Of a stretch of 64,000 nucleotides of DNA, positions 48,942-58,949 are shown in pieces (the first letter of the stretch is position 1; the number at the start of each line of letters is the position of its first letter). Origin of the DNA: Castellaniella sp040276065 (GTDB lineage Bacteria; Pseudomonadota; Gammaproteobacteria; Burkholderiales; Burkholderiaceae_B); assembly GCF_040276065.1 (NCBI RefSeq), contig NZ_JBELOI010000002.1, positions 248,001 to 312,000 of the forward strand. Reading direction: 5' to 3'. The position numbers and the translations under genes are program-made. The notes beneath the pieces are model-generated. The model was not told where the DNA came from. It made no database searches and worked only from the letters and a program-made list of their open reading frames with translations.

Positions 48942-51862
48942 TGCCTGCTGTCAGCGATCGCTCCCAAACCGGTCTGGACGCGCAGCAGTCATCCGCGCTA
49001 CCGACGCCATCCGCGCTCGAGGGCATGATTGTCGTTGAGCTTGGGCAGCGGGTCGCCGCCGGCGCATGCGGCAGCCTGTTGGCACAGCTCGGCGCGACCG
49101 TGGTCGTGGTCGAGCCGTCGGCGCCCCATGGAGGTGTTGATAAATGGCGGAATCGCGCCCAGTTCCTTGCCGGGAAGATGAGCCTCGTTCCCGCTTTGGA
49201 TGATGCTGAGGACCGGGGGCTGCTTGAGTCGCTGTTGGCGCGGGCGGACGTGGTCGTGCACTCGAGCGACCGTGATCTCGGCACATTGACGGGGCTGCTG
49301 TCCAGCGTGGACGATAAGGCTGTCGTGTGCGATATTACGGCATTCGGTCATGAGGGCCCGCTGTCCGGCAGAGGCGGGTCGGACGCCGAGGTGCAGGCGA
49401 TGACGGGCATTCTGTATACGACCGGCTTGGCGGATGGGCCACCGGTCTCCCACTCCACGCCGATTCTTGAGTATCTGACCGCGGTACAGGCGGCCGGTGC
49501 GGTGTTGTTGGCGCTGCACGGCAGGCGCACGTCCGGCCACGGTCAATCTATCGACATGGCACTGTACGACTGCGGTTTTGCCGCGATGTCGTCATTCTTC
49601 TCTCGCCTGCTCGGTCCTCCAGCCGATGGCGTGCCTCAGGAGCCCTCCCGCCTCGGCAACCTGCATCCGCTGTCGGCGCCGTGGAATGTCTATTGCGCGC
49701 GTGATGGCTGGGTGCTGATCTGCACGGGCAGCAATGGGCAATGGGGACGTTTGTGCGAACTCATGGGCAGGCCCGAGCTGGAGCAGGATCCACGCTTCAT
49801 TGACTCGGCGAATCGTGTGGTTCATGTGGTCCACGTCGACGGGATCGTGCAGGAATGGGTGGGCGGGCAAACAGTGGCCCATTGTGTGGAAGTGCTGGGC
49901 CGCGCGAGCATTCCCGCCGGACCGATCGTCCAGGTCGAGCGGTTCCCGAACGAAGACAATCTGATCTATCGGGGGATGGTTCAGCGCCTCACGGGGGCTC
50001 ATGATGGTGAGGAGTATGGCCCGGGCTCACCCTTTCGGATGAGCAGATCCCCTGGAAAACACTTGATCCACGTTCCGGCGCCGGATGCGGACCGCTCGTG
50101 CATTGCCGCGTTGGCGCACGTCGGCCGAGGGCCGTGTCGAAAGTCTGGCGTCCGTGCGAATGCCCAGCCCTTGGCGGATCTTGTGGTCGTGGAGATTGGC
50201 CACTATACGACGGCTCCAGTGGGCGCGCGCTGCTTGGGCGCTTTTGGCGCCGATGTGATCAAGGTCGAGCCTCCGGGCGGGGAGGCCGCTCGTGGATGGA
50301 ATCCCATCCAGCAGGGTCAGAGCGTGTTCTACACGATCAGCAACTCCGATAAGCGCTGCGTCGTCCTTGACCTGAGCAAGGACAGTGACTTGGCGCGGGT
50401 GCGAAGCCTGCTTACCGCCGCCGATGTGTTGATTGAGAACCTCAAGCCGGGAAGCTTGCTCAAGTACGGCTTGTCCTATGACGCGATCTCGGCCATCAAC
50501 CCCCGCTTGATCTATTGTGCGATTTCGGGTTTCGGGGCCGATTCACTGTATGAGCGCCGTGCGGCCTTCGATACCGTTGTCCAAGGGATGTCGGGCTTGA
50601 TGTCCCTGGCGGTGAGCCAGGGCATGCCGTTGAAAACCGGAATTTCCTATGCGGATGTGATGGGGGCGGCAAGCGCTGTGGCGGCGATACTCGCGGCGCT
50701 CGAGTACAGGCAACGCAGGGGCATGGGTCAGCACATCGACCTTTCGATGCAAGACATCGTTGCCTGGTCGACGCAGATGGCCTGGAACGGGCGCACCGGA
50801 TCGACAGCGGATGCTCAGGAGCCTATCCGCATCCCGGCGCGCACTCCCGCCCAAGTATTGGCATGTGCGCATACCGAAGCCCGGAGATTGTATTTCACCG
50901 TGAATGATCATCGGGGAACGTGGCCCGCGCTGGCGGTGCCGCTGCGGCTGCTCGGAACACCTCCCGCGGTGTTACGGCCTGGGCCCGAGCTGGGGCAGCA
51001 CAATGACATCATTTTCGGATCATTGGGTGCGCCGAAACACAAGCATGCATCCACGATTTTTCCAGGAACGAGGAAGACCATGAGCTACGAGAATCTTCAA
51101 ATAACGCACGATGGGCCCGCCTTCATCATTACCGTGCACCGTCCGCGAAAACGCAACGCGCTGTCCATGCAGACCATAGACGAGATCAGCGATGCGGTGC
51201 GGCGGGCGGATGAGGATCCCGCGGTGCGCGGCATTATCTTGACGGGCGGCCCTGAGTTTTTTTCGGCGGGGGCGGATTTGAACGAGGCTCTCGGTGTAGA
51301 GTCCGTCGCGGACGGTGATGCGTTTTTTGGCCGTGCCAATCGCTTGTGTGCGCTCATGGAGGCGTCCTCGAAGCCGATCATCGCGGCAATCGAGGGGTTT
51401 TGCATTACCGGGGGCATCGAGCTGGCCATGGCGTGCGACATACGCGTGGGTGGGAAAGGCTCGAGCTATGCCATCACCAGCTCGAGGATCGGCACGGTTG
51501 CTGGATTCGGGGGCACACAGCGGCTACCCCGCCTGGTCGGGAATGCGGATGCTCTGGATATTCTTTTTTCCGCGGAAGCGATCGATGCCGAGCATGCCTA
51601 TCGTATTGGTTTGATTACCCGGTTGGTCGAAAAAGGTGCGGCCCTGGACGAAGCCAAACGGATGGTGCGGGTCTACGAGAAGCGCGGGCCCATCAGCCTG
51701 GCTTTCGCCAAGCGCGCGGTGTACCGCGGCACGCAGATGGATTTGTACAGTGGGATCGATTTTGAATATTCGCTTGTGACATCTATTTATTCCACTGCGG
51801 ATAAGCGGGAAGGGGTTTCCGCATTTTTGGAGAAACGAGAGGCCAATTTTACAGGCCGTTGA
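48938..51862 (+). CDS. fused double class III CoA-transferase and enoyl-CoA hydratase
   Basis: 974 aa in one uninterrupted frame. Residues about 25-395: CaiB/BaiF domain 1, catalytic Asp211 (IDMALYD). Residues about 415-690: CaiB/BaiF domain 2, Asp606 (IDLSMQD). Residues 715-974: crotonase domain with FSAGADLNEAL and IEGFCITGGIELAMACDI. At residue 715 there is an ATG (51080) with a GAGGAAG ribosome site just upstream, so the hydratase may also be made separately, or the fusion may reflect a lost stop codon. Inferred chemistry: CoA activation of the substrate acid plus hydration of the enoyl-CoA. It overlaps the badI-like stop by 4 bases. Confidence 0.82.
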   Translation: MMPAVSDRSQTGLDAQQSSALPTPSALEGMIVVELGQRVAAGACGSLLAQLGATVVVVEPSAPHGGVDKWRNRAQFLAGKMSLVPALDDAEDRGLLESLLARADVVVHSSDRDLGTLTGLLSSVDDKAVVCDITAFGHEGPLSGRGGSDAEVQAMTGILYTTGLADGPPVSHSTPILEYLTAVQAAGAVLLALHGRRTSGHGQSIDMALYDCGFAAMSSFFSRLLGPPADGVPQEPSRLGNLHPLSAPWNVYCARDGWVLICTGSNGQWGRLCELMGRPELEQDPRFIDSANRVVHVVHVDGIVQEWVGGQTVAHCVEVLGRASIPAGPIVQVERFPNEDNLIYRGMVQRLTGAHDGEEYGPGSPFRMSRSPGKHLIHVPAPDADRSCIAALAHVGRGPCRKSGVRANAQPLADLVVVEIGHYTTAPVGARCLGAFGADVIKVEPPGGEAARGWNPIQQGQSVFYTISNSDKRCVVLDLSKDSDLARVRSLLTAADVLIENLKPGSLLKYGLSYDAISAINPRLIYCAISGFGADSLYERRAAFDTVVQGMSGLMSLAVSQGMPLKTGISYADVMGAASAVAAILAALEYRQRRGMGQHIDLSMQDIVAWSTQMAWNGRTGSTADAQEPIRIPARTPAQVLACAHTEARRLYFTVNDHRGTWPALAVPLRLLGTPPAVLRPGPELGQHNDIIFGSLGAPKHKHASTIFPGTRKTMSYENLQITHDGPAFIITVHRPRKRNALSMQTIDEISDAVRRADEDPAVRGIILTGGPEFFSAGADLNEALGVESVADGDAFFGRANRLCALMEASSKPIIAAIEGFCITGGIELAMACDIRVGGKGSSYAITSSRIGTVAGFGGTQRLPRLVGNADALDILFSAEAIDAEHAYRIGLITRLVEKGAALDEAKRMVRVYEKRGPISLAFAKRAVYRGTQMDLYSGIDFEYSLVTSIYSTADKREGVSAFLEKREANFTGR

Positions 51863-51895
51863 TCAAAACTCAGACATGACAACCAGGAGACTATT

Positions 51896-52867
51896 ATGAA
51901 ATACAAACTTGCTTTGATCGCCACTTCTTTGGGGTTCGCCCTTGCGAGTGGCCATGCCCAGGCGGCGACCAAATGGAATATGGCCACTGGCTTTGCGGAC
52001 AATAATTTCCAGACCGTGAACGTCAAAGCCTTTGCGGAGGACGTCAAGCGCCTTTCAGGCGGCGAGCTCGAGATCGTCGTGCATAGCGCGATGTCGCTGT
52101 ACCGACAGCCCGAGATCAAGCGCGCCGTGAGTACGGGCCAGATACAGATTGGCGAGATACTGCTGTCCGCCTACGGCAATGAAGATCCGATGTTCGAGGC
52201 GGACTCCATTCCGTTTCTAGCAGTTGGCTATGACGAGGTCATGACCTTGTATCAGGCGCAGAAGCCGTTCCTCGAAGAACGTTTTAACCGGACTGGGACG
52301 ACGCTGCTTTATGCGGTTGCATGGCCGGGCACCGCCCTCTACACGAAAACCCCTGTGACGCAGCTCTCGGATCTGGAGGGTGTGAAGATGCGTGCGTATA
52401 ACGCAGCCACGGCGCGTCTGGCCGAGCGGCTTGGTGCCATTCCGACGACTGTCGAGGCGGTGGAAGTGCCCCAGGCGTTCTCGACCGGCATGATACAGGC
52501 CATGATCACGTCGCCCACGACCGGTGTCGATACGCACTCGTGGGAGTTCATCCAGCACTATCTGAACCTGCAGGCCTGGCACAACAAGAACTTTGTCATC
52601 GTCAACCAAAAGGCCTTTGACCGCCTCGATCCCAAGACCCAGGAAGCAGTCAGGAAAGCGGCTGCGCTCGCCGAGGAACGGGGATGGGCGGCGAGCAAGC
52701 AGGCTGGAGAGGCCGCTGTTAAAACGCTGGCCTCGAAGGGCGTGGCGATTACCGAGCCAAGCCCGGAGTTGATGCGCGAAATCAAGGACGCCAGCAGGCC
52801 GATGATCGACGAATGGGTCAAGAAGTCGGGACCGGACGGTGCCGCGATCATGCAGAAACTCGAGTAG
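51896..52867 (+). CDS. TRAP transporter substrate-binding protein (DctP type)
   Basis: 323-aa periplasmic protein: signal MKYKLALIATSLGFALASGHAQAA, then the DctP fold (WNMATGFADNNFQTVNVKAFAEDVKRLSGGELEIVVHSAMSLYRQPEIKRAVSTGQIQ). The conserved carboxylate-binding Arg region is VKMRAYNAATARLAERLGAIPTTVEAVEV. It binds an organic acid, probably the substrate of the surrounding catabolic genes. The membrane subunits are not adjacent; they follow 4 kb later. Confidence 0.9.
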   Translation: MKYKLALIATSLGFALASGHAQAATKWNMATGFADNNFQTVNVKAFAEDVKRLSGGELEIVVHSAMSLYRQPEIKRAVSTGQIQIGEILLSAYGNEDPMFEADSIPFLAVGYDEVMTLYQAQKPFLEERFNRTGTTLLYAVAWPGTALYTKTPVTQLSDLEGVKMRAYNAATARLAERLGAIPTTVEAVEVPQAFSTGMIQAMITSPTTGVDTHSWEFIQHYLNLQAWHNKNFVIVNQKAFDRLDPKTQEAVRKAAALAEERGWAASKQAGEAAVKTLASKGVAITEPSPELMREIKDASRPMIDEWVKKSGPDGAAIMQKLE

Positions 52868-52877
52868 GGCGCGGGAC

Positions 52878-54125
52878 ATGGGTGTCATCGAACAACAGGC
52901 GCCGGATGTGCGTGAGGGGGGCGCTCTGGCGGGCATTCGGGTGATTGATTTCAGCCGGATGCTGCCGGGGCCGTGGTGCGGCCAGATGCTGGCGGATCTT
53001 GGTGCGGATGTCATCAAGGTCGAGCAACCCGAGGTCGGCGACCTCGGGCGCCATAATGCGCCTAATTTCGTGCATGGCAGTGTGTATTTCAATACCGTCA
53101 ATTTGAATAAACGCAGCATTGCATTGGATTTAAAGCGGGAAGCCGACCAGGCGATCGCGCAGCGCCTGATCGAAAGCGCTGATGTCGTGATTGAGTCATT
53201 CCGCGACGGCGTGCCCGCACGGCTCGGGATTGACTACGAGCGCGCCCGGGAGATCAAGCCCGACATTATTTATTGCTCGATTACAGGGTTTGGCCATTCC
53301 GGGCCGTGGGCCGCCATCCCCGGACATGACCTGGTGATCCAGTCCACGACGGGAATCATGGCCGCCGGCACCCCTGGGCCTGGGGCGCCGGCGATTCCGG
53401 GGCATCAATCGGCAGACTATGCGGCATCCAGCTATGCCGCCATCGGTATTCTTGCCGCCTTGCATCGGCGCGCCGCCACGGGCGAGGGGGGATATCTCGA
53501 CATTTCGATGTTCGATAGCCTTTTTTCAATGAGCAATATCGTCAACGGTGGTGCATTAGCGCGCGCCGCGGGCAACGATAGCACGCCCGAAATGGCGCTT
53601 TGGGGCGGCAATCCCCGCTACAGCACGTACCTGACGCAGGATGGCAAGGCTGTCGCCGTGTCCTTGCTTGAAACTGCGGTCTGGCGCAAGTTCTGCGCGC
53701 TCATTGGTCGGGAGGACTTGATTCATGAAGAGGAGACGCCACGGGATCGCCACACAGAACACGGTGAGCGGGCAACCCTGTATTTCAAGGCGATCTCGGA
53801 CTTGTGCCTATCCCGGCCGCGAGATGAGCTGATTGCATGGATGGTCGCGCGTGATATGCCGATTTTGCCGGTTTACACGCCCGACGAAGCGATTCATGGG
53901 CCGCAGGTCCGGGCGCGACACCTTGTCGAGTGGGTAGATCATCCCACGGAGGGCCGCATCCCGGTGCTGGGCAATCCGCTGGCGCGCAGCGGCTTGCTTG
54001 CCCAGGGCCGTCGGCCGGCCCCTGATCTGGGTGAGCACGGTGCCGTGGTTTTGGCTGAACTGGCCGAGACGCAGGCTCGCCGCGTGGCGCGGCGGGACGA
54101 TAGTCACAATGGAGGATACTCTTGA
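52878..54125 (+). CDS. CaiB/BaiF class III CoA-transferase
   Basis: 415 aa. VIDFSRMLPGPWCGQMLADLGADVIKVEQPEVGD is the typical N-terminus, and the catalytic Asp lies in GGYLDISMFDSLF. Transfers CoA between carboxylic acids without ATP. It is the third CoA-transferase domain of the island and may activate the imported acid using a product thioester. ATG 52878 follows dctP by 10 bases; the stop overlaps the next ATG by one base. Confidence 0.88.
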   Translation: MGVIEQQAPDVREGGALAGIRVIDFSRMLPGPWCGQMLADLGADVIKVEQPEVGDLGRHNAPNFVHGSVYFNTVNLNKRSIALDLKREADQAIAQRLIESADVVIESFRDGVPARLGIDYERAREIKPDIIYCSITGFGHSGPWAAIPGHDLVIQSTTGIMAAGTPGPGAPAIPGHQSADYAASSYAAIGILAALHRRAATGEGGYLDISMFDSLFSMSNIVNGGALARAAGNDSTPEMALWGGNPRYSTYLTQDGKAVAVSLLETAVWRKFCALIGREDLIHEEETPRDRHTEHGERATLYFKAISDLCLSRPRDELIAWMVARDMPILPVYTPDEAIHGPQVRARHLVEWVDHPTEGRIPVLGNPLARSGLLAQGRRPAPDLGEHGAVVLAELAETQARRVARRDDSHNGGYS

Positions 54126-55471
54126 TGAGGGCGACCCCGAATACCGACGCGGTGGTGGATTTCGTACGTTCAAGCCGCGGGAGGGTCCTGCCGCCCGAGG
54201 TCCTCGACGCCGCCTTGTTTTGCGTGACGGACTGGTTTGGCGTGGCGCTCGGCGCGCATGGGCAGGAGCCGGTGGACGTACTGCGGCGCGTGATACAGGG
54301 CTGGGGTACTCAGGGCCGTGCGCAGATCCTGCTCGGTGGTACCGCCACGGCAGCCGCCGCGGCCTTGGTCAACGGGACGATGGCGCATTGCCTGGATTTC
54401 GATGACACCCATGTCGGTTCGATTGCGCATCTGAGCGGGCCGATCTTCGCAGCGGCGCTTGCCGTCGGCGGCGAGTGCGGCGCGTCGCCGCATGAGATTT
54501 TATGTGCGTTCGCAACGGGCTTCGAGGTTGGGGGGCGCCTTGGAAGCGCCGGTCTCGGGATTGCGATCAATGCGCGGCATCTGCATTCAACGGGGGTCTT
54601 TGGGTGTCTCGGCGCGGCGGCCGCCGCGAGCGTGCTCTATCAACTCGACGATCTGGGGGTGCGGCGAGCGATGGGCTTGGCCGCCACGCAAGTGGCAGGC
54701 CTGACAGGGTCTTTCGGCTCTCCAGCCAAGCCGTTCCATGCCGGCAAAGCGGGCATGAACGGTGTGCTCGCCGCCCAGATGGCGCGTGGAGGTTTTCACG
54801 CCGGCATGGATGTGCTCGAGCCGGGAGGCGGACTCGATCGAGCCCTGGTCCAGGATGCCGCGGTCCAGGTGCACGAGCTCGACTTCGCCGAAGGGTGGGA
54901 GATCACGCGCAATACCTACAAACCTTACGCGTCTTGCCTGCTCACGCATCCGATTATCGACGCGGCTCGCCAGCTTCGTGGCGTCTGCGATGAGTCGGAG
55001 ATTCAAAAAGTCCTTATTTGTGTCAATCCCCTGGCAATACAGTTGGCCGGCAAGCCGGAACCCGCAACGCCGTTTGAGGGCAAGTTCAGTTTGGCGTTCT
55101 GCGCCGCGCTTGCCCTGACCGGCCGCGCGGTTTCGCAGACGGATTTCTCGGATGAGACGATTGCCGACCCGAGACTGCGTGGTCTGATGAACAAGGCCGA
55201 ACTCGTCCCGCTCGCCGATATGGCCGTGACGTCCGGAACGCTGACGCTCGTGACCGAGGGCGGGGCGACGCACAGTGTGAATACGCCGATGGCGCGCGGC
55301 AATCCGGAGCATCCGATGAGCTGGGAGGAATTGCGCGAGAAGTTCGTCTCCTTGGCCTCGCCCGCGATCGGGCAGCGGTCCGAGCCGCTGTTCGCCTCAT
55401 TGCAGAGGTTCAACGAACATGATGACCTATCGGCTGTGCTCGGTCTGATCAAATCAGGAGTATCGGAATGA
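54125..55471 (+). CDS. MmgE/PrpD family protein
   Basis: 448 aa, mostly helical: AALVNGTMAHCLDFDDTH, ILCAFATGFEVGGRLG, HLHSTGVFGCLGAAAAASVLYQLDD, AGLTGSFGSPAKPFHAGKAGMNGVLAAQMARGGF and WEITRNTYKPYASCLLTHPIIDA. The family includes 2-methylcitrate dehydratase, cis-aconitate decarboxylase and epimerases acting on dicarboxylates. Substrate not predictable. GGAGG ribosome site lies inside the end of the CoA-transferase gene; it overlaps the aldehyde dehydrogenase start (ATGA). Confidence 0.87.
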   Translation: MRATPNTDAVVDFVRSSRGRVLPPEVLDAALFCVTDWFGVALGAHGQEPVDVLRRVIQGWGTQGRAQILLGGTATAAAAALVNGTMAHCLDFDDTHVGSIAHLSGPIFAAALAVGGECGASPHEILCAFATGFEVGGRLGSAGLGIAINARHLHSTGVFGCLGAAAAASVLYQLDDLGVRRAMGLAATQVAGLTGSFGSPAKPFHAGKAGMNGVLAAQMARGGFHAGMDVLEPGGGLDRALVQDAAVQVHELDFAEGWEITRNTYKPYASCLLTHPIIDAARQLRGVCDESEIQKVLICVNPLAIQLAGKPEPATPFEGKFSLAFCAALALTGRAVSQTDFSDETIADPRLRGLMNKAELVPLADMAVTSGTLTLVTEGGATHSVNTPMARGNPEHPMSWEELREKFVSLASPAIGQRSEPLFASLQRFNEHDDLSAVLGLIKSGVSE

Positions 55472-56946
55472 AAAATACTGCGGAAAGACCCTTGCCGCCA
55501 TTTGCGCGAAAGCCGCTACGCATGCTGATCGATGGGCATTGGGTGGAGGCTCGGTCGGGCGCGGTGCTTGAGGTGGAGGACCCGGCAGCGGGTCGGAGCT
55601 TCACAACGGTTCCCGCGGGCGAGGCGCAGGACGTGGACCTGGCGGTGCGAGCGGCGCGCCGGGCCTTTGACGAAGGGGTATGGGCCAGGCGCTCCGCGGT
55701 GCAGCGTGAACGGACCTTGTGGACGCTGTCGGATTTGTTTGAACGGCACATTGACGAACTGAGCGAACTGGAAGTGCTCGATAACGGCATGCCCATTTCG
55801 CTGGCCAAGCGAGCCATCGAGCGCGCGATAGACGGGTTCCGATATTACGCGGGCATGTGCACCAAAATTCATGGGCGCACCAGCGATATCTCGGGCCTGC
55901 GTGCGCAGTTTCATGCATATTCCTTGGTGGAGCCGGTTGGCGTGGTGGGGCTGATCGTGCCTTGGAATTCCCCTTTTGCCGCCGCGTGCAACAAGATTGC
56001 TCCCGCGCTGGCTGCGGGCTGCAGCGCGATCCTCAAGCCTGCGGAGCAGACGCCGCTGACGGCCCTGCGGATCGGTGAGCTGGCGCTGGAGGCAGGCGTA
56101 CCTCCGGGCGTTCTGAATATCGTCACGGGCTTGGGCAGTGCCGCGGGTGCCGCCTTGGTGAACCACCCCGACGTGGACAAGATTTCGTTCACCGGCTCCA
56201 CGGAAGTCGGCAAGGATCTGGTTCGTGCGGCGGCTGGAAATCTCAAGCGGCTCAGCCTGGAGTTGGGCGGCAAGTCCCCGGTGTTTGTATTCGACGACGC
56301 CGACCTGGATCAGGCCATACCGCGTGCGGCCGCCGCGATTTTCAGTAATAGCGGGCAAATCTGTTATGCAGGGTCACGCCTGTATGTCCAACAGGCTGTT
56401 TTCGATCGTGTGGTGGCGGGCATAGCGGACGTGGCGCGCAACATGCGACTTGGCGGCGGATTCGAGCCGGGCACCGAACTCGGGCCCCTGATCTCGGAGA
56501 GGCAGCGGCGCACGGTGATGCAATACATTGCAAGTGGCCTGGAAGAGGGCGTGGAACTCCTGGTTGGCGGACGCAGTCCGGACCGTGCGGGGTACTTTGT
56601 AGAGCCGACGGTTTTCGCCAGCCCCGGCAAGGATGCGCGTCTTGTGCGCGAAGAGATTTTCGGGCCGGTGCTGGCCGCCATGCCTTTTGCGAGCATCGAT
56701 GAGGTGGCTTCCCTGGCCAATGACACGCCCTACGGGCTTGGGGCGGGTGTTTTCACAAACAGCGTCAGCACGGCTCATCGTGTTGCCCGCTTGGTGCGTG
56801 CGGGTAATGTCTGGGTGAATTTCTATGGCGGCTCGGATAAATCCCTGCCGTTCGGCGGCTATAAAGAGTCTGGCTGGGGGCGTGAAGGCGGCCCCGAGGG
56901 GATCGATGCCTTTTTAGAGAAAAAAGCGGTCTACATGCGGCTGTAA
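55468..56946 (+). CDS. aldehyde dehydrogenase
   Basis: NAD(P)-dependent oxidation of an aldehyde to the acid. 492 aa: VGLIVPWNSPFAAACNKIAPALAAG, FTGSTEVGKDL, LELGGKSPVFVFDDADLD (general base Glu), NSGQICYAGSRLYV (nucleophile Cys) and EEIFGPVLAAMPF. It is a class similar to betaine/phenylacetaldehyde or hydroxymuconic semialdehyde enzymes. Its position suggests it handles an aldehyde precursor or product of the catabolic route. Confidence 0.92.
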   Translation: MKNTAERPLPPFARKPLRMLIDGHWVEARSGAVLEVEDPAAGRSFTTVPAGEAQDVDLAVRAARRAFDEGVWARRSAVQRERTLWTLSDLFERHIDELSELEVLDNGMPISLAKRAIERAIDGFRYYAGMCTKIHGRTSDISGLRAQFHAYSLVEPVGVVGLIVPWNSPFAAACNKIAPALAAGCSAILKPAEQTPLTALRIGELALEAGVPPGVLNIVTGLGSAAGAALVNHPDVDKISFTGSTEVGKDLVRAAAGNLKRLSLELGGKSPVFVFDDADLDQAIPRAAAAIFSNSGQICYAGSRLYVQQAVFDRVVAGIADVARNMRLGGGFEPGTELGPLISERQRRTVMQYIASGLEEGVELLVGGRSPDRAGYFVEPTVFASPGKDARLVREEIFGPVLAAMPFASIDEVASLANDTPYGLGAGVFTNSVSTAHRVARLVRAGNVWVNFYGGSDKSLPFGGYKESGWGREGGPEGIDAFLEKKAVYMRL

Positions 56947-56998
56947 GCCGCAGCGGATTTTGGCATCACCATCGTGGATTTGGCATGGAGAGGACTCA

Positions 56999-57583
56999 AT
57001 GAACCCAAGCGAACAGGCGCAAGCGCATGTCGGACTCAGCGCGGGGCGGCAACCCGAACAGATCGAGGCGACCCTATGCAGGCGGATTTTGGATCGATTC
57101 TACACAGGTTGTTTTGCGGTATCGATGACGGCGTTGGGATTGATGGCGGTGGCGGTGATGTTGCAGGTCGGGAGCCGCCTGATCGGTGTGCATATCCCTT
57201 CCATACCCGAAATCACGGGGTTTTGCATGGCGGTTTCCTCGTTTTTGGGACTGGCCTATACATTTCGCGAGGGCGGCCATGTGCGAGTAACGATGTTGCT
57301 GATTAATCTTGGTGATAAACGCCGCATGATGTTTGAGCGCTTCGTGCTCTCCGTGGCCGTGCTGCTCGCGGTCATGTTCGCTTTCTATCTGGTCAATATG
57401 ACCATCGTGTCTTACGAGTATGGCGAGGCGTCATCCGGGATCATTCCAATTCCTCTATGGATTCCCCAATCGCTGGTTTCCTGCGGGGTCATATGCCTAG
57501 CCATAGCTATTATGGATGTTTGGGTGGATGTCTTTCGTGGGAAGCCCCCCGTATATATGAATAAAGAAGATATTCCACAATAA
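56999..57583 (+). CDS. TRAP transporter small permease (DctQ type)
   Basis: 194 aa, four transmembrane helices: FYTGCFAVSMTALGLMAVAVMLQVGSRLIG, EITGFCMAVSSFLGLAYTFREGGHVRV, FVLSVAVLLAVMFAFYLVNM and PLWIPQSLVSCGVICLAIAIMDVWVDV. ATG 56999 with GAGAGGA upstream. It pairs with the DctM subunit that starts 28 bases later. Confidence 0.9.
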   Translation: MNPSEQAQAHVGLSAGRQPEQIEATLCRRILDRFYTGCFAVSMTALGLMAVAVMLQVGSRLIGVHIPSIPEITGFCMAVSSFLGLAYTFREGGHVRVTMLLINLGDKRRMMFERFVLSVAVLLAVMFAFYLVNMTIVSYEYGEASSGIIPIPLWIPQSLVSCGVICLAIAIMDVWVDVFRGKPPVYMNKEDIPQ

Positions 57584-57610
57584 ACGGCGTGCATAAGTAA
57601 GGAGGAGATT

Positions 57611-58921
57611 ATGAATGAAACGCTGATTGCATGCATGCTGATAGTGATGCTATTTGGTCTTTTATTCAGCGGGCTTTGGGTTGCGTTTTCGCTTATTGCA
57701 ATTACCGTGGTCACGCTGCTTTTTTATAGCGACTGGTCAACCATTGGGTCGATCATGGCTACCGCAACGTGGGGAACGAGTGCTCATTGGACGTTGACGG
57801 CGCTGCCATTGTTTATCTGGATGGGAGAGATCCTTTACCGGACACATTTGTCGGATGATTTGTTCCACGGACTCGCCCCGTGGGTCGAGCGCTTGCCAGG
57901 CAGGCTCTTGCACGTCAATGTATTGGGCTGCGGGGTTTTTGCCGCGGTATCCGGCTCGTCAACCGCCACGTGCGCGACCGTCGGCAAGATTGCCTTGCCC
58001 GAGCTCTCAGGCAGGAATTATCCGAGAAGCATCGCCGTCGGATCGCTGGCGGCCTCGGGCTCGCTAGGCATCTTGATTCCACCATCGATCATCATGATCG
58101 TTTATGGCGGGGCGGCCGATGTATCCGTGGCGCAGCTATTCATCGCTGGCGTATTGCCGGGATTATTGTTGATGGCGATGTTCTCGGGCTATATCGGCGC
58201 CTATAGTTTGATCCGGCCAGGCGCCATTCCAAAAGCCGAGCGGCGGACCCAGACATTCACAGAGATGCTCAAAGCCAGCAGGCGGATGATTCCGGTCGTC
58301 CTTTTGATCGGTTTCGTGATTGGTTCGATCTATGCGGGTCTTGCCACGCCCACCGAGGCGGCGGGAATAGGGGTGTTCGGGGCCTTGATCCTTTCGGCAT
58401 TCTATCGCGTACTGACCTGGGACTCGTTCAAGCAGAGTCTGGTCGGTGCGACAATGACCTCATGCATGATTGCGTTCATTATGGCCGCCGCCGCAATGCT
58501 CTCGGTCGCGATGGGTTTCGCGGGCATTCCGCGCGCAGTGGCTGAAGCCTTGACTGCGATGCAGCTGTCGCCTTACCTGTTTTTGCTCGGGCTTGCGGCT
58601 TTACTGATTATCCTCGGTTGTTTTCTCGATGGCATTTCGATCGTTCTCCTGACAACGGCGGTATTGATACCCGCAGTGCGCGCGTACGGCTTCGACATGG
58701 TTTGGTTCGGGGTTTTTCTGATTATCGCCATAGAGATTTCGATGATCACGCCGCCCGTCGGGTTCAACCTGTTCGTGGTGCAGGATCTTACCAAGATGGA
58801 TCCGTTCTCTATTGCCAAGGCGTCGCTCCCGTTTTTCTTCGTCATGCTTATTAGCATCGTTTTGCTGACCGTCTATCCAGAAATTGCCACGTATCTACCC
58901 AGCAAGGTCATATTGCGGTGA
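57611..58921 (+). CDS. TRAP transporter large permease (DctM type)
   Basis: 436-aa sodium-coupled channel subunit with about 12 helices; family blocks include LPLFIWMGEILYRT, FAAVSGSSTATCATVGKIALPEL, GSLAASGSLGILIPPSIIMIVYG, LATPTEAAGIGVFGALIL and ITPPVGFNLFVVQDL. With DctP (51896) and DctQ it forms the uptake system of the island. GGAGG precedes the ATG. Confidence 0.93.
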   Translation: MNETLIACMLIVMLFGLLFSGLWVAFSLIAITVVTLLFYSDWSTIGSIMATATWGTSAHWTLTALPLFIWMGEILYRTHLSDDLFHGLAPWVERLPGRLLHVNVLGCGVFAAVSGSSTATCATVGKIALPELSGRNYPRSIAVGSLAASGSLGILIPPSIIMIVYGGAADVSVAQLFIAGVLPGLLLMAMFSGYIGAYSLIRPGAIPKAERRTQTFTEMLKASRRMIPVVLLIGFVIGSIYAGLATPTEAAGIGVFGALILSAFYRVLTWDSFKQSLVGATMTSCMIAFIMAAAAMLSVAMGFAGIPRAVAEALTAMQLSPYLFLLGLAALLIILGCFLDGISIVLLTTAVLIPAVRAYGFDMVWFGVFLIIAIEISMITPPVGFNLFVVQDLTKMDPFSIAKASLPFFFVMLISIVLLTVYPEIATYLPSKVILR

Positions 58922-58949
58922 GCATCCGCGCTTACGGTTGTGTATTGTG

